12,252 nt of DNA from Helicobacteraceae bacterium (GCA_027083665.1 JALWNV010000238.1:1-12252), one strand, 5' to 3'; counted from the stretch's first letter, positions 1-7,329 are shown. A program made the numbers and translations. Notes: generated by a model not told the origin, from the letters alone.

Positions 1-1875
1 ATAGCCGGTGTCCCGGCCGAGAAAGTAGCGCGCTTTGTACCGGAAAATCACATCCCAGCCGATATAGTCCCGCAAACCGTTGTATTTGCTCATCTGCGTC
101 CGGCTCTTGAAATAGTCCGCCTCCGCACCGAGTCCCGCCCGCTCGAAACTCTGCGAGAGTACCCATCCCTCTCTGGCGACGTAGTAATCGTCCGTATTGT
201 CGAAAGTGGCGCTGACGGAAACCGCACTCTTGGCATAGCTTTCGAAAAAGCGCCGCTGATCTTCCGTATACTGCGTCAGGTTGACGTCGCGGTAATCGAC
301 ATTCGAGTAGGTATAGTTGAGATAGCCGGTGATATAGCGGGTAAAGCGGTGTCCCGTTCCCACCGAGACCCCGTCGGAGTGCGTCGTGTAGTCGTTGTAT
401 TCAAAATCGCTGTAAAAAACCGAAAAGTTCCCGCTGAAATCGCTGTCGTTGAGACGGGGGTTGGAGATATTGAACGCGTAGTTGTTCGAGCGCTGTGACT
501 TCTCGGCCTTGATGCCGACATTGATACCCGATCCGAAAATATTGCGGTCGTTAATCCCGACACTAAGCATGAATCCGCCGTAGCTTCCGTATCCGCCGCC
601 GAGCTGAATATTACCGGTAGGCGCTTCTTTGACCTTGACGACAAGATCCATCTCATGATCGTTGATCCGCTTCTCTTCGATCGTATTGCTTTCGAAGAAC
701 CCGGTTCGTCCGAGCGCGTTGCGCGAATCCTTGAGATCCGTCAGGGAATACAGATCCCCGGGACCGAGATAGAGTTCGCGGCGGATGATGCGGTCGAGCG
801 TGCGGGTATTTCCGGAGATAATAACATTACGGATCCAGACCTTCTTGCCCGGGATGATGCGGTAGACCACCTCGAGCATCTTATGCGCTTTGTCCTTGCG
901 GAGGTCCGGCAGTACCTGCACGAACGCGTATCCCAGATCCGCGATCTTCGTCTTGATCCGTTCGGAGTCCTCGCGGAAAGTTTTGATGTTGAACGGTTTC
1001 CCCGTCTTCAGTTCGAGGATATCGCGCAAGACAGCATCGTCGATCACGTGCTTTTGCTGGTACAGTTCAATCTTTTCAGTCGTATAGACCTCGCCTTCAC
1101 TGATCTGATAGCTCATGTCCGCGGTATAGTTGTCAAAATCGACCCGTGCAAACGGCGGATCGACTTTGGCGTCCATATAGCCGTGCTGCATATAGACGTC
1201 CCGGATACGCAGCGGATCGTACTGCAGCTGATCGAGCATCATCTTTCCGTCGTTTCGGCCCCAGAACCAGCCCATGAACTGATGTTCCTTGTTGGCGATC
1301 GCATCGTCGAAGAGGTCGGGGTCGAGCCCGTGAACGCCGCTGTAGCGCAGCTTCTCGATCAGAATCGTCTCCCCTTCGTTGACGACGAACGTCACGGCGA
1401 CCGAACCGTTATCAAGATGTTCCGTCTCGATCTCGACAACTGAATCGATCTTCCCCTCCTGCGACAGAGCGTCGATAATACGTTTTTTGGCTTCCTCGAG
1501 ACGTTTGGGGTCGTAGAGCGAACCTTTTTTGATCTGCAGAAGGTCCCGTTTTACGTCGTCGTCGTTCTCTTTCCAGCCCCGCATCTCGATACGGGAGATA
1601 ATCGGTTTCTCCTTGAAATGAAACGTCAGTGTCCCCGCGTCGTCGACGGTGGCATAGATATCGTCGAAATAGCCCTGCTTGAAAAAGATCTTGATCGTTT
1701 CGTCAACCTTCTCCTCGTCCAGCGGCGATCCCGGTTTGATCTTGAGCAGCTGGTCCGCCACGTTTTTGGAGATATGCACCAGCCCGTCATATTTGACCGC
1801 CTTGACTGTGACGGCGGCATTCAGCATCGCCGCGGCGGCACCCAACAATACAAACGGACGAAGCCACTCTCTCAT
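1..1875 (-). CDS. bamA: Outer membrane protein assembly factor BamA, C-terminally truncated by the window edge
   Basis: BamA (Omp85) is the central subunit of the machine that folds beta-barrel proteins into the outer membrane. Translating the minus strand from ATG at 1875-1873 gives 625 residues without a stop up to base 1. The N-terminus MREWLRPFVLLGAAAAMLNA is a signal peptide, followed by POTRA-type repeats, seen in blocks such as VKYDGLVHIS, IISRIEMRGW, IEKLRYSGVHGLDP and VWIRNVIISGNTRTLDRII. The barrel starts near residue 425 at GNIQLGGGYGSYGGFML and continues as alternating strands with aromatic residues. Family members in this phylum run to about 740 residues, so roughly the last hundred, with the VRGF region and the terminal beta-signal, lie off the window. 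The gene diverges from tyrA across 125 bases. Family assignment is firm. Confidence 0.95.
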   Translation of the reverse strand, partial: MREWLRPFVLLGAAAAMLNAAVTVKAVKYDGLVHISKNVADQLLKIKPGSPLDEEKVDETIKIFFKQGYFDDIYATVDDAGTLTFHFKEKPIISRIEMRGWKENDDDVKRDLLQIKKGSLYDPKRLEEAKKRIIDALSQEGKIDSVVEIETEHLDNGSVAVTFVVNEGETILIEKLRYSGVHGLDPDLFDDAIANKEHQFMGWFWGRNDGKMMLDQLQYDPLRIRDVYMQHGYMDAKVDPPFARVDFDNYTADMSYQISEGEVYTTEKIELYQQKHVIDDAVLRDILELKTGKPFNIKTFREDSERIKTKIADLGYAFVQVLPDLRKDKAHKMLEVVYRIIPGKKVWIRNVIISGNTRTLDRIIRRELYLGPGDLYSLTDLKDSRNALGRTGFFESNTIEEKRINDHEMDLVVKVKEAPTGNIQLGGGYGSYGGFMLSVGINDRNIFGSGINVGIKAEKSQRSNNYAFNISNPRLNDSDFSGNFSVFYSDFEYNDYTTHSDGVSVGTGHRFTRYITGYLNYTYSNVDYRDVNLTQYTEDQRRFFESYAKSAVSVSATFDNTDDYYVAREGWVLSQSFERAGLGAEADYFKSRTQMSKYNGLRDYIGWDVIFRYKARYFLGRDTGY

Positions 1876-1909
1876 ATACACCCTAGGTCGTTTCGGTTTT
1901 GAAAACGTG

Positions 1910-1918
1910 ATTCTATCA
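1910..1918 (-). promoter_or_regulatory. Extended -10 promoter candidate for bamA
   Basis: On the minus strand the sequence reads TGATAGAAT, an extended -10 element (TGn plus TAGAAT, 5 of 6 to TATAAT). It lies 35 to 43 bases upstream of the bamA start. No good -35 stands 17 bases further up (CGTGCT), which is usual for sigma-70 promoters of Campylobacterota. The call rests on the motif and its position only. Confidence 0.45.
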
Positions 1919-2000
1919 CCTTGGCGGTTAATAGCACGTAAAAAGGCGCTTCTAACATGCCTGACGCTAAAATAACACCTCAAATGCACAAGGAGCAGGG

Positions 2001-2837
2001 ATGACAATCGGTATCGTCGGACTCGGGCTAATGGGAGGATCACTGGGGCTGGACCTTCACAAACTCCCCTTTATCAAGCGTGTCGTCGGCAGCGACCACA
2101 ACCCGGAACATTGTCAGAGCGCCTTGAAACTGGGCCTTGTCGACGCTATTGTCGATGAAGACACTCTTCTGCGATGCGACGTTATTTTTCTCGCCATTCC
2201 CGTCGATGCTATCGTCAAAGCGATTCGGGCGATGGAAGGGAAGCTCCGTCCGGAAACGACTGTCATCGATCTCGGCAGTACCAAAGCCAAGATCGCCGCC
2301 TCCATCCCGCCGTCCATTCGGAAAAATGTCGTCACCGCCCACCCGATGACCGGAACCGAGCATTTCGGTCCCGAAGCCGCCGTCTCCGGACTCTACAAGG
2401 ACAAAGTCGTCGTCTTGTGCGATATGGAAGACTCCGGTCAGCTGCAGCAGGAAACTGCGGTTCGCCTTTTTTCGGGCCTGTTCATGCGTCTGCACTACAT
2501 GCGGGCAAACGAGCACGACCGCCATGCCGCCTTTATCAGCCATATGCCGCACGCCATCTCCTATTCGCTGGCCAATACCGTCATGCACCAGGAGGACAAG
2601 TACAGCATCCTCGCCCTTGCCGCCGGGGGGTTCCGTTCCATGAGCCGTCTGGCGAAAAGTTCGCCGGTGATGTGGGAGGATGTCTTCCGTCAAAACAAAG
2701 ACCATCTGCTCGAAGCAATCTCGCTGTTCGAAGATGAACTTGCCGCCATGAAAAAGGCGATCAAGCGCGAAAAGTGGGACGAAGTCCACGAACGCCTTGC
2801 CGCCGGACAGAAACTCCACGATATTTTGAAAGACTGA
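2001..2837 (+). CDS. tyrA: Prephenate dehydrogenase (TyrA)
   Basis: TyrA oxidatively decarboxylates prephenate to 4-hydroxyphenylpyruvate with NAD(P)+, the committed step to tyrosine in the cytoplasm. The 278-residue protein opens with a Rossmann fold: GLGLMGGS at 7-14, then D32 at the end of strand 2, which favours NAD+. The AHPMTGTE block at 113-120 holds H114, the position of the catalytic histidine in this family, and SHMPHAISY at 180-188 belongs to the helical dimerisation domain. There is no fused chorismate mutase and no ACT domain, so it is the short monofunctional form. AGGAG at 1991-1995, five bases before ATG, supports the start. The next gene begins four bases after the stop, so it probably leads a three-gene operon. 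Arogenate as substrate cannot be excluded from sequence. Confidence 0.93.
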   Translation: MTIGIVGLGLMGGSLGLDLHKLPFIKRVVGSDHNPEHCQSALKLGLVDAIVDEDTLLRCDVIFLAIPVDAIVKAIRAMEGKLRPETTVIDLGSTKAKIAASIPPSIRKNVVTAHPMTGTEHFGPEAAVSGLYKDKVVVLCDMEDSGQLQQETAVRLFSGLFMRLHYMRANEHDRHAAFISHMPHAISYSLANTVMHQEDKYSILALAAGGFRSMSRLAKSSPVMWEDVFRQNKDHLLEAISLFEDELAAMKKAIKREKWDEVHERLAAGQKLHDILKD

Positions 2838-2841
2838 AACT

Positions 2842-3438
2842 ATGACCCGTCCCAACAGCGAACTGCCGCAAAACCTGCGCGATCTCATCACCCACCTTTC
2901 GTATGTACAGGCCATTCCGCTGGGCACGACGCAGGGTATCCCTTTCATCGCCCTGAAGCTGGCTGAAGCCGATACGCCGATGATCGGCGGCAACACCCTC
3001 ACCTGCGAATTCAAGCCCTCCGTTTTCAATGTGGACTACAAAGATCACACGATCGCGATGTGCATCATCCAGTTCCGCCTCAACGGTTCCGACCGCCACA
3101 TCTACACCGCCAGCTATGACCTGCGTAACGACAAGCAGTACAACGACTGTTTCGACCTGCTGAAAATGTCGCAATACGGCCTGCTCGTCGCCACACAGAG
3201 TGTACACGACTTCGTGCAGTTCGATGTCAATTTCGACGGCGGTTTCGATCCGCAGTACATTATCAAAGGTGCGCGCGATCTCGGCACCGGCTACGATCCC
3301 ATGCTCTTTGGCGAGGTCTCCTACGGCCTCACTATGCAGGCGGATTCTCCCGCGGCGCTGTGGAAATACTTCGAGAATATCACCCCGGGCGAGCACAAGT
3401 GGTATGCCCGGATGCGACTGCAGTCCGAAAAGGTATGA
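2842..3438 (+). CDS. Conserved-looking hypothetical protein between tyrA and a BaiN-type flavoprotein
   Basis: I do not recognise the family of this 198-residue protein. It has no signal peptide and no membrane segment, so it should be cytoplasmic. The composition is that of a folded alpha/beta protein, with alternating strand-like stretches such as HTIAMCIIQFRLNG and HIYTASYDLRND, then VHDFVQFDVNFDGGFDPQYI. Its two cysteines between residues 50 and 110 are not arranged as a metal motif. It starts four bases after the tyrA stop and its TGA overlaps the ATG of the next gene (ATGA, 3435-3438), so the three are almost certainly co-transcribed and translationally coupled. Codon use resembles its neighbours. 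Function cannot be assigned; position suggests a housekeeping or redox-linked role, which is inference only. Confidence 0.85.
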   Translation: MTRPNSELPQNLRDLITHLSYVQAIPLGTTQGIPFIALKLAEADTPMIGGNTLTCEFKPSVFNVDYKDHTIAMCIIQFRLNGSDRHIYTASYDLRNDKQYNDCFDLLKMSQYGLLVATQSVHDFVQFDVNFDGGFDPQYIIKGARDLGTGYDPMLFGEVSYGLTMQADSPAALWKYFENITPGEHKWYARMRLQSEKV

Positions 3439-4691
3439 GCGCCCGGTACGACGCCGTCGTCGTCGGCAGCGGTGCGGCGGGAATGATGGCTGCCATCACC
3501 GCCGCACGCCGAGGCAAACATGTGGTCATCCTCGAAAAACTCGCCAAGCCCGGTGCCAAACTCAAAGCCACCGGCGGCGGGCGGTGCAACCTCACCAACA
3601 CCCTCGACAATGAGACTTTCATGCGTCGTTTCGGGCGCGAAGGGCGCTTTATGTCCCCGGCACTTACGGCATTCGGCCATCACGCACTGACGGCTTTCTT
3701 TAAAGAGCTCGGCGTCGAGACACATGCGCCCGACGGCTACCGTGTCTTTCCGCTCACCCATAACGCCGAAACGGTCCTTTCGGCGCTGCTCAAAGAACTC
3801 GGGCGTCTCGGAGTCGAAATCGCTTACGGCCAAAGGGCTACGGAGCTGCTGCACGACGCACAGCGCGTCACCGGTATCAAGACGGCGACAAAGACCTATA
3901 CCGCCGCACATGTCGTCCTCGCCACCGGCGGGCTGGGGTATCCGCAGCTCGGCGCCGAGGGTGACGGCTATGCCCTGGCCGAAACGGCGGGGCATACGGT
4001 GACCGACCTGTACCCCGCCATGATGCCGCTGCGTACCAAAGAGACGTGGGTACGGCACTGCCGGGCCGATACGATCCCAAAAGTCACAATCCGCGTCGAT
4101 CTGAAAAAACACAAAAAACTGCGTGCGGCGGGAGATCTTATCTTTACCAAAACCGGTATCCGCGGCCCCGCCGTACTCGACTTCGCCCGTGAAATCACCC
4201 CGCTTCTCGAACGCTACGGCGAAGTACCGCTGCTGATCAATATGACCAAGGGAATGAACGAGGACGGTCTATTGAGACATTTCAAAAACGAAAGCGCTTC
4301 CGATCCGCATGCGACGACGCTCGATCTGCTCGAAACGCTTCTTCCCCAGTCCTTGAGCCTGCAACTGTGCGCCCTCGCCGGAGCTGATGCACACACGCGC
4401 TTTTCAAAACTTCCCGGCCCGGTCCGCGACACCCTGCTGAAATACCTCGCCTGGACCCCGCTGACCGTCACCGGCCACGACGGCTTCAAAACGGCGATGA
4501 TCACCCGCGGCGGGGTTTCACTCAAAGAGATCCGGCCCGAAACGATGGAAAGCAAGAAACTGAAGGGGCTTTATTTCTGCGGAGAGATCATGAACCTCGA
4601 CGGCCCCTGCGGCGGCTACAACCTGCAATGGTCGTTCGCCGGGGGGTATGTCGCCGGCCATCTCGGCGAAGCGATTCATACACCGCGCTGA
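3435..4691 (+). CDS. NAD(P)/FAD-dependent oxidoreductase of the BaiN / HI0933 family
   Basis: This 418-residue flavoprotein has the dinucleotide-binding motif GSGAAG at 11-16, the acidic strand end VVILEK at 30-35, and the family block TGGGRCNLTN at 46-55. A second FAD motif, CGEIMNLDGPCGG at 382-394, leads into NLQWSFAGGYVAG near the C-terminus. These are diagnostic of the HI0933/YhiN/BaiN group, often labelled aminoacetone oxidase family. The physiological substrate is unknown in most bacteria; BaiN of gut clostridia acts on bile-acid intermediates, which should not be carried over here. The frame stays open 25 codons further upstream, but I chose ATG at 3435: it overlaps the preceding stop as ATGA, and the protein then starts just before the Rossmann strand. 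It is the last gene of the tyrA run. Confidence 0.92.
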   Translation: MSARYDAVVVGSGAAGMMAAITAARRGKHVVILEKLAKPGAKLKATGGGRCNLTNTLDNETFMRRFGREGRFMSPALTAFGHHALTAFFKELGVETHAPDGYRVFPLTHNAETVLSALLKELGRLGVEIAYGQRATELLHDAQRVTGIKTATKTYTAAHVVLATGGLGYPQLGAEGDGYALAETAGHTVTDLYPAMMPLRTKETWVRHCRADTIPKVTIRVDLKKHKKLRAAGDLIFTKTGIRGPAVLDFAREITPLLERYGEVPLLINMTKGMNEDGLLRHFKNESASDPHATTLDLLETLLPQSLSLQLCALAGADAHTRFSKLPGPVRDTLLKYLAWTPLTVTGHDGFKTAMITRGGVSLKEIRPETMESKKLKGLYFCGEIMNLDGPCGGYNLQWSFAGGYVAGHLGEAIHTPR

Positions 4692-4815
4692 CGGATGCGA
4701 TATGTCTATCTGCATATGTTGGTACCTTCTGCATTAGCGTCGCTATGTTTGAGCTTTCGGTGGAAGTCAAAATACGATCTGCCGTTTCAATAATAGCATC
4801 ATAAAGTTTGAAAAG

Positions 4816-4824
4816 TGCTATAAT
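4816..4824 (+). promoter_or_regulatory. Extended -10 promoter for the oleate hydratase gene
   Basis: TGCTATAAT is a perfect extended -10 (TGn plus TATAAT). It lies 30 bases before the ATG at 4855, placing the transcript start near 4831. The -35 position (about 4796-4801, gcatca) does not match, as is common in Campylobacterota. AAAAAGGA at 4841-4848 is the ribosome binding site, with six bases to the ATG. The gene therefore has its own promoter and is not simply a read-through member of the tyrA run. Confidence 0.65.
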
Positions 4825-4854
4825 CGTCAACACACACTCCAAAAAGGATCCCGC

Positions 4855-6567
4855 ATGAACAACTACCGAAGAGTCCATCCCCGCAAACCCGAAGGCATCG
4901 AAAACAAAAGAGCCTTTCTTATCGGCTCGGGCATCGCGTCGTTGGCGGCCGCGGAGTACCTCATGCGCGACGGCTATATGCAGGGATTCCAGATCACCGT
5001 TTTCGAACAAGGCGGGGTGTCCGGCGGAGCGATGGACGGCGCAGGAAACCCCGAAGAAGGCTTTGTCGCCCGCGGCGGAAGGGAGATGGAAGCGCATTAC
5101 GAATGCCTGTGGGATCTTTACGGTCAAATTCCTTCCATCGAAGAAGGGGGACGCACCGTCTTGGACGAATTCCGCGAACTCAACGAGATCGATCCCAATT
5201 TTTCCAAAGTCAGGATCATTTCCAACCGGGGTGAAAAACACCGAAGGACCGACCTCGGGCTGCATGAGAAAAACACCCGTGAGTTGGCGAAACTGCTGCT
5301 GGCGAAAGAAGAAGACCTCGGCAATCAGACCGTGGAGGAGTACTTCGACCCCTCATTTTTCGAAACGGATATGTGGCTGTATTGGCGAAGCATGTTCGCG
5401 TTCGAACCCTGGCACAGTCTTGCGGAGATGAAACGCTATATGCAGCGTTTCATCCATCTTCTGCCGGGGATGAGCACCATGCGGGGGCTTGTCTTCACCA
5501 AGTACAACCAGTACGACTCGCTGATCCTGCCGCTGAAAAAACACCTCGAGTCCAAAGGCGTGCGCTTCGTTTTCAACACCACAGTGACCGATCTCGACAT
5601 CGAGATCGACAAAGATAGAAAAACGGTCACAGCGATTCATCTGAATCAAAACGGCGAGCAAAACACCATATCTACAACGGCGGACGACCTCGTCTTTTTC
5701 ACCAACGGTTCCATGACCGAAAACTCGTCGCTCGGCACGACAGAACACGCCCCCGTACTCGACGCCTCCGAAGGCGCCGTCTGGCAGCTGTGGAAAAAAG
5801 TCGCCGCAAAAGACCCTGCATTCGGGAAGCCGGAAGTCTTCTGCAGCGACATCGACAAGACCAAGTGGGAATCCTTTACCATCACGGCGAAAGGGAGCAG
5901 GATGCGCCGGCTGCTCGAACGCTTTGCCGAACGTAAATTCCTACCACACCGTACCGCCACCGGCGGGATCATCACCGTCAAGGATTCCAACTGGCTGCTC
6001 AGCGTCACGGTCAATCGTCAGCCGCAGTTCAAAAACCAGCCCGAAGACACGACCGTGGCATGGGCTTATGCCCTGTTTCCCGACAAGACAGGAGATTTCA
6101 TTCACAAAAAAATGAGCGAATGCTCTGGAAAAGAGCTGCTGCAGGAGCTGCTGTATCATTTCGGAATCGGAGAAGACGAAATGCAGTCGTATCTGGACGA
6201 GTGTATCGTCATTCCGGCAATGATGCCCTACATCACCAGCCAGTTTATGCCGCGCATCAAGGGTGACAGACCGGACGTCCTGCCGGAAGGAAGCAAAAAC
6301 CTGGCATTTCTGGGCCAGTTCTGCGAGATCGAAAACGACTGCGTCTTCACCGTCGAATACTCGGTCCGCTCGGCAATCATGGCCGTCTACGGCCTGCTCA
6401 ACCTTGAAAAACCCGTCCCCGAAATCTATCCCAGCCGGTTCGATATCCGTGCCTTGGCGGCAGCGGTCAAGACTATGAAGAGTGAGGATGAGGGGATCGT
6501 CACACGCATTCTCGAAAATGTCGTCAAAAAGAAACTGGCCCATACGGCCTATGAGGGCCTGCTGTAG
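4855..6567 (+). CDS. ohyA: Oleate hydratase (myosin-cross-reactive antigen family)
   Basis: Oleate hydratases add water to the cis-9 double bond of free unsaturated fatty acids, giving 10-hydroxystearate from oleate; FAD is needed structurally but is not consumed. The 570-residue length fits the family. The FAD site is seen as IGSGIASLAAAEYL at 23-36 and FEQGGVSGGAMDG at 50-62. The family signature RGGREMEAHYECLWDL at 73-88 contains the active-site glutamate region (E77/E79). KYNQYDSLILP at 216-226 contains the conserved tyrosine region (Y217/Y220). GQFCEIENDCVFTVEYSVR near residue 490 is another strongly conserved block. It has its own promoter and lies alone between the flavoprotein gene and a convergent thioredoxin gene. 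Known members detoxify host or environmental fatty acids; that role here is inference. Confidence 0.95.
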   Translation: MNNYRRVHPRKPEGIENKRAFLIGSGIASLAAAEYLMRDGYMQGFQITVFEQGGVSGGAMDGAGNPEEGFVARGGREMEAHYECLWDLYGQIPSIEEGGRTVLDEFRELNEIDPNFSKVRIISNRGEKHRRTDLGLHEKNTRELAKLLLAKEEDLGNQTVEEYFDPSFFETDMWLYWRSMFAFEPWHSLAEMKRYMQRFIHLLPGMSTMRGLVFTKYNQYDSLILPLKKHLESKGVRFVFNTTVTDLDIEIDKDRKTVTAIHLNQNGEQNTISTTADDLVFFTNGSMTENSSLGTTEHAPVLDASEGAVWQLWKKVAAKDPAFGKPEVFCSDIDKTKWESFTITAKGSRMRRLLERFAERKFLPHRTATGGIITVKDSNWLLSVTVNRQPQFKNQPEDTTVAWAYALFPDKTGDFIHKKMSECSGKELLQELLYHFGIGEDEMQSYLDECIVIPAMMPYITSQFMPRIKGDRPDVLPEGSKNLAFLGQFCEIENDCVFTVEYSVRSAIMAVYGLLNLEKPVPEIYPSRFDIRALAAAVKTMKSEDEGIVTRILENVVKKKLAHTAYEGLL

Positions 6568-6584
6568 CAGCGACCCTTTTTTTT
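6555..6584 (+). terminator. Candidate intrinsic terminator overlapping the oleate hydratase stop codon
   Basis: GGG (6555-6557) can pair with CCC (6574-6576) and CTGC (6559-6562) with GCAG (6567-6570), followed at once by eight T residues (6577-6584). The stem is short and has an asymmetric internal loop, so the call rests mostly on the T tract and its place in an 18-base convergent gap. It would serve the plus strand only. Confidence 0.45.
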
Positions 6585-6585
6585 C

Positions 6586-6963
6586 CTACTGCGCGCCCTG
6601 CTCCGCCTGCTGCTTTTCGATCTCTTTGCGGACCATGTCCATATCGAGTTCCTGCACCTGACGGATCAGGTCTTTGAGCCCTTCTTCGGGAATGACCCCC
6701 GGCTGCTGAAAGACGCCGATGTTCTCTTTGAGGATGACTATCGTCGGAATCGAGCGGATCTGAAACCGGGCGGCCAATTCCTGTTCTTCTTCGGTATTGA
6801 CTTTTCCGAAAAGGATATCCGGGTAGGCTTCGGCCGTTTTTTCGAAAATCGGCGCAAACGAACGGCACGGTCCGCACCACGGTGCCCAAAAGTCGATAAT
6901 CACAATCTCGTGCGATGCCAGTTTCTCGTTAAAATTTTCTGCGGTCAGGTTTTCCAGTGCCAT
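6586..6963 (-). CDS. Thioredoxin-like protein with charged C-terminal tail
   Basis: This is a cytoplasmic thiol-disulfide oxidoreductase of the thioredoxin fold, 125 residues long. IDFWAPWCGPC carries the redox-active pair C30/C33 with the standard thioredoxin GP dipeptide between them, and SIPTIVI (71-77) supplies the cis-proline P73. There is no signal peptide. E. coli thioredoxin has about 108 residues; here about 20 extra residues, rich in Glu, Gln and Lys, form a helical tail after residue 104. The start at ATG 6963-6961 is supported by AAGGA six bases upstream (6970-6974 on the plus strand). The gene is monocistronic, converges on oleate hydratase, and diverges from the DUF302 lipoprotein across 423 bases. 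I leave the symbol empty because the main trxA may lie elsewhere. Confidence 0.92.
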   Translation of the reverse strand: MALENLTAENFNEKLASHEIVIIDFWAPWCGPCRSFAPIFEKTAEAYPDILFGKVNTEEEQELAARFQIRSIPTIVILKENIGVFQQPGVIPEEGLKDLIRQVQELDMDMVRKEIEKQQAEQGAQ

Positions 6964-6993
6964 TCATTTTCCTTAATAATAAATATAAACGCC

Positions 6994-7002
6994 ATTATGA
7001 CA
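6994..7002 (-). promoter_or_regulatory. Extended -10 promoter candidate for the thioredoxin gene
   Basis: The minus strand reads TGTCATAAT, an extended -10 (TGn plus CATAAT, 5 of 6), 31 to 39 bases upstream of the start codon. A TTGTTT-like -35 is present but only 14 bases away, so the extended element would have to carry recognition. Confidence 0.4.
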
Positions 7003-7212
7003 TAACGGCCTGAAAACAACGCAGGCAAGCCGTACCGTCTGGTAAATTTTCAATGCGCCGTTTTTTCCGTTTGCCTCCGATATCCGCTTGAAGGCAAAAC
7101 CTTTATTATAATAAAAACTGAATATTAAAAGACATTGTGTTTATAGTTGTTCCGGCGAAAGATTACAAAATGAGCCTGAGCGGAAAAAAATCACAAAAAT
7201 ATCTATACTTTC

Positions 7213-7226
7213 TTGACTTTAGTCAA
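7213..7226. promoter_or_regulatory. Crp/Fnr-type operator-like palindrome on the -35 box
   Basis: TTGAC-TTTA-GTCAA is a perfect 5-4-5 inverted repeat with the spacing of Crp/Fnr-family sites (FNR: TTGAT-N4-ATCAA). Its centre lies about 29 bases upstream of the predicted start and it covers the -35 hexamer. A bound factor would therefore more likely repress than activate. The regulator is not in the window, and TTGACT as a -35 supplies half of the palindrome, so chance cannot be excluded. Confidence 0.4.
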
Positions 7227-7241
7227 ATTCAGTGATAGATT
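7213..7241 (+). promoter_or_regulatory. Strong sigma-70 promoter for the DUF302 lipoprotein gene
   Basis: TTGACT (7213-7218, 5 of 6 to the -35 consensus) stands exactly 17 bases before TAGATT (7236-7241, 4 of 6), which is preceded by TGA (7233-7235) to make an extended -10. The predicted transcript start is near 7248, giving a leader of about 139 bases. This is the only promoter in the window with both a good -35 and an extended -10. Confidence 0.65.
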
Positions 7242-7251
7242 ATCGTATGTA

Positions 7252-7329
7252 TTTTCCTGATTAAGAGTGCCTCTAAAAGCCCTGAAGCTTAGCTGAAAGG
7301 TTTTTAGAGGAACGCTTCTTACAGGAAAA
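7252..7329 (+). ncRNA. Long 5'-leader stem-loop of the DUF302 lipoprotein mRNA
   Basis: Three stacked helices form one long hairpin. The outer one pairs TTTTCCTG (7252-7259) with CAGGAAAA (7322-7329). The middle one pairs 7263-7269 with 7313-7320 with one bulge and one G-U. The inner one pairs CCTCTAAAAGCC (7270-7281) with 7299-7310 over 12 pairs, one of them G-U. The loop is 17 bases. It starts within about four bases of the predicted transcript 5' end and leaves 57 bases up to the start codon free, including GAGGAG at 7376-7381. There is no T tract after it, so it is not an obvious terminator. A 5' stabilising hairpin or regulatory leader fits best; I could not match it to a known riboswitch class. 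Confidence 0.55.

Noticed and set aside
655..1443. 262-codon open frame on the plus strand
   Set aside because: It is antisense to bamA, which has clear signal peptide, POTRA and barrel sequence on the minus strand; no recognisable domain in this frame.
1945..1973. tyrA promoter with TAAAAT as -10
   Set aside because: TAAAAT (1968-1973) lacks the TGn extension and any -35; too weak to annotate.
2040..3029. 329-codon open frame on the minus strand
   Set aside because: It is the shadow of tyrA and the following gene; TyrA motifs on the plus strand are unambiguous and this frame has no family features.
3360..3434. Upstream start for the flavoprotein (25 extra codons)
   Set aside because: It would overlap the previous gene by 79 bases and add residues before the Rossmann strand; the ATGA overlap at 3435 is the better start.
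3321..4112. 263-codon open frame on the minus strand
   Set aside because: It is antisense to the BaiN-type flavoprotein, whose FAD motifs are intact on the plus strand.
7070..7098. Inverted repeat TTTGCCT/AGGCAAA as a terminator or riboswitch
   Set aside because: Seven pairs with a 15-base loop, no T tract, and no gene running into it on either strand.
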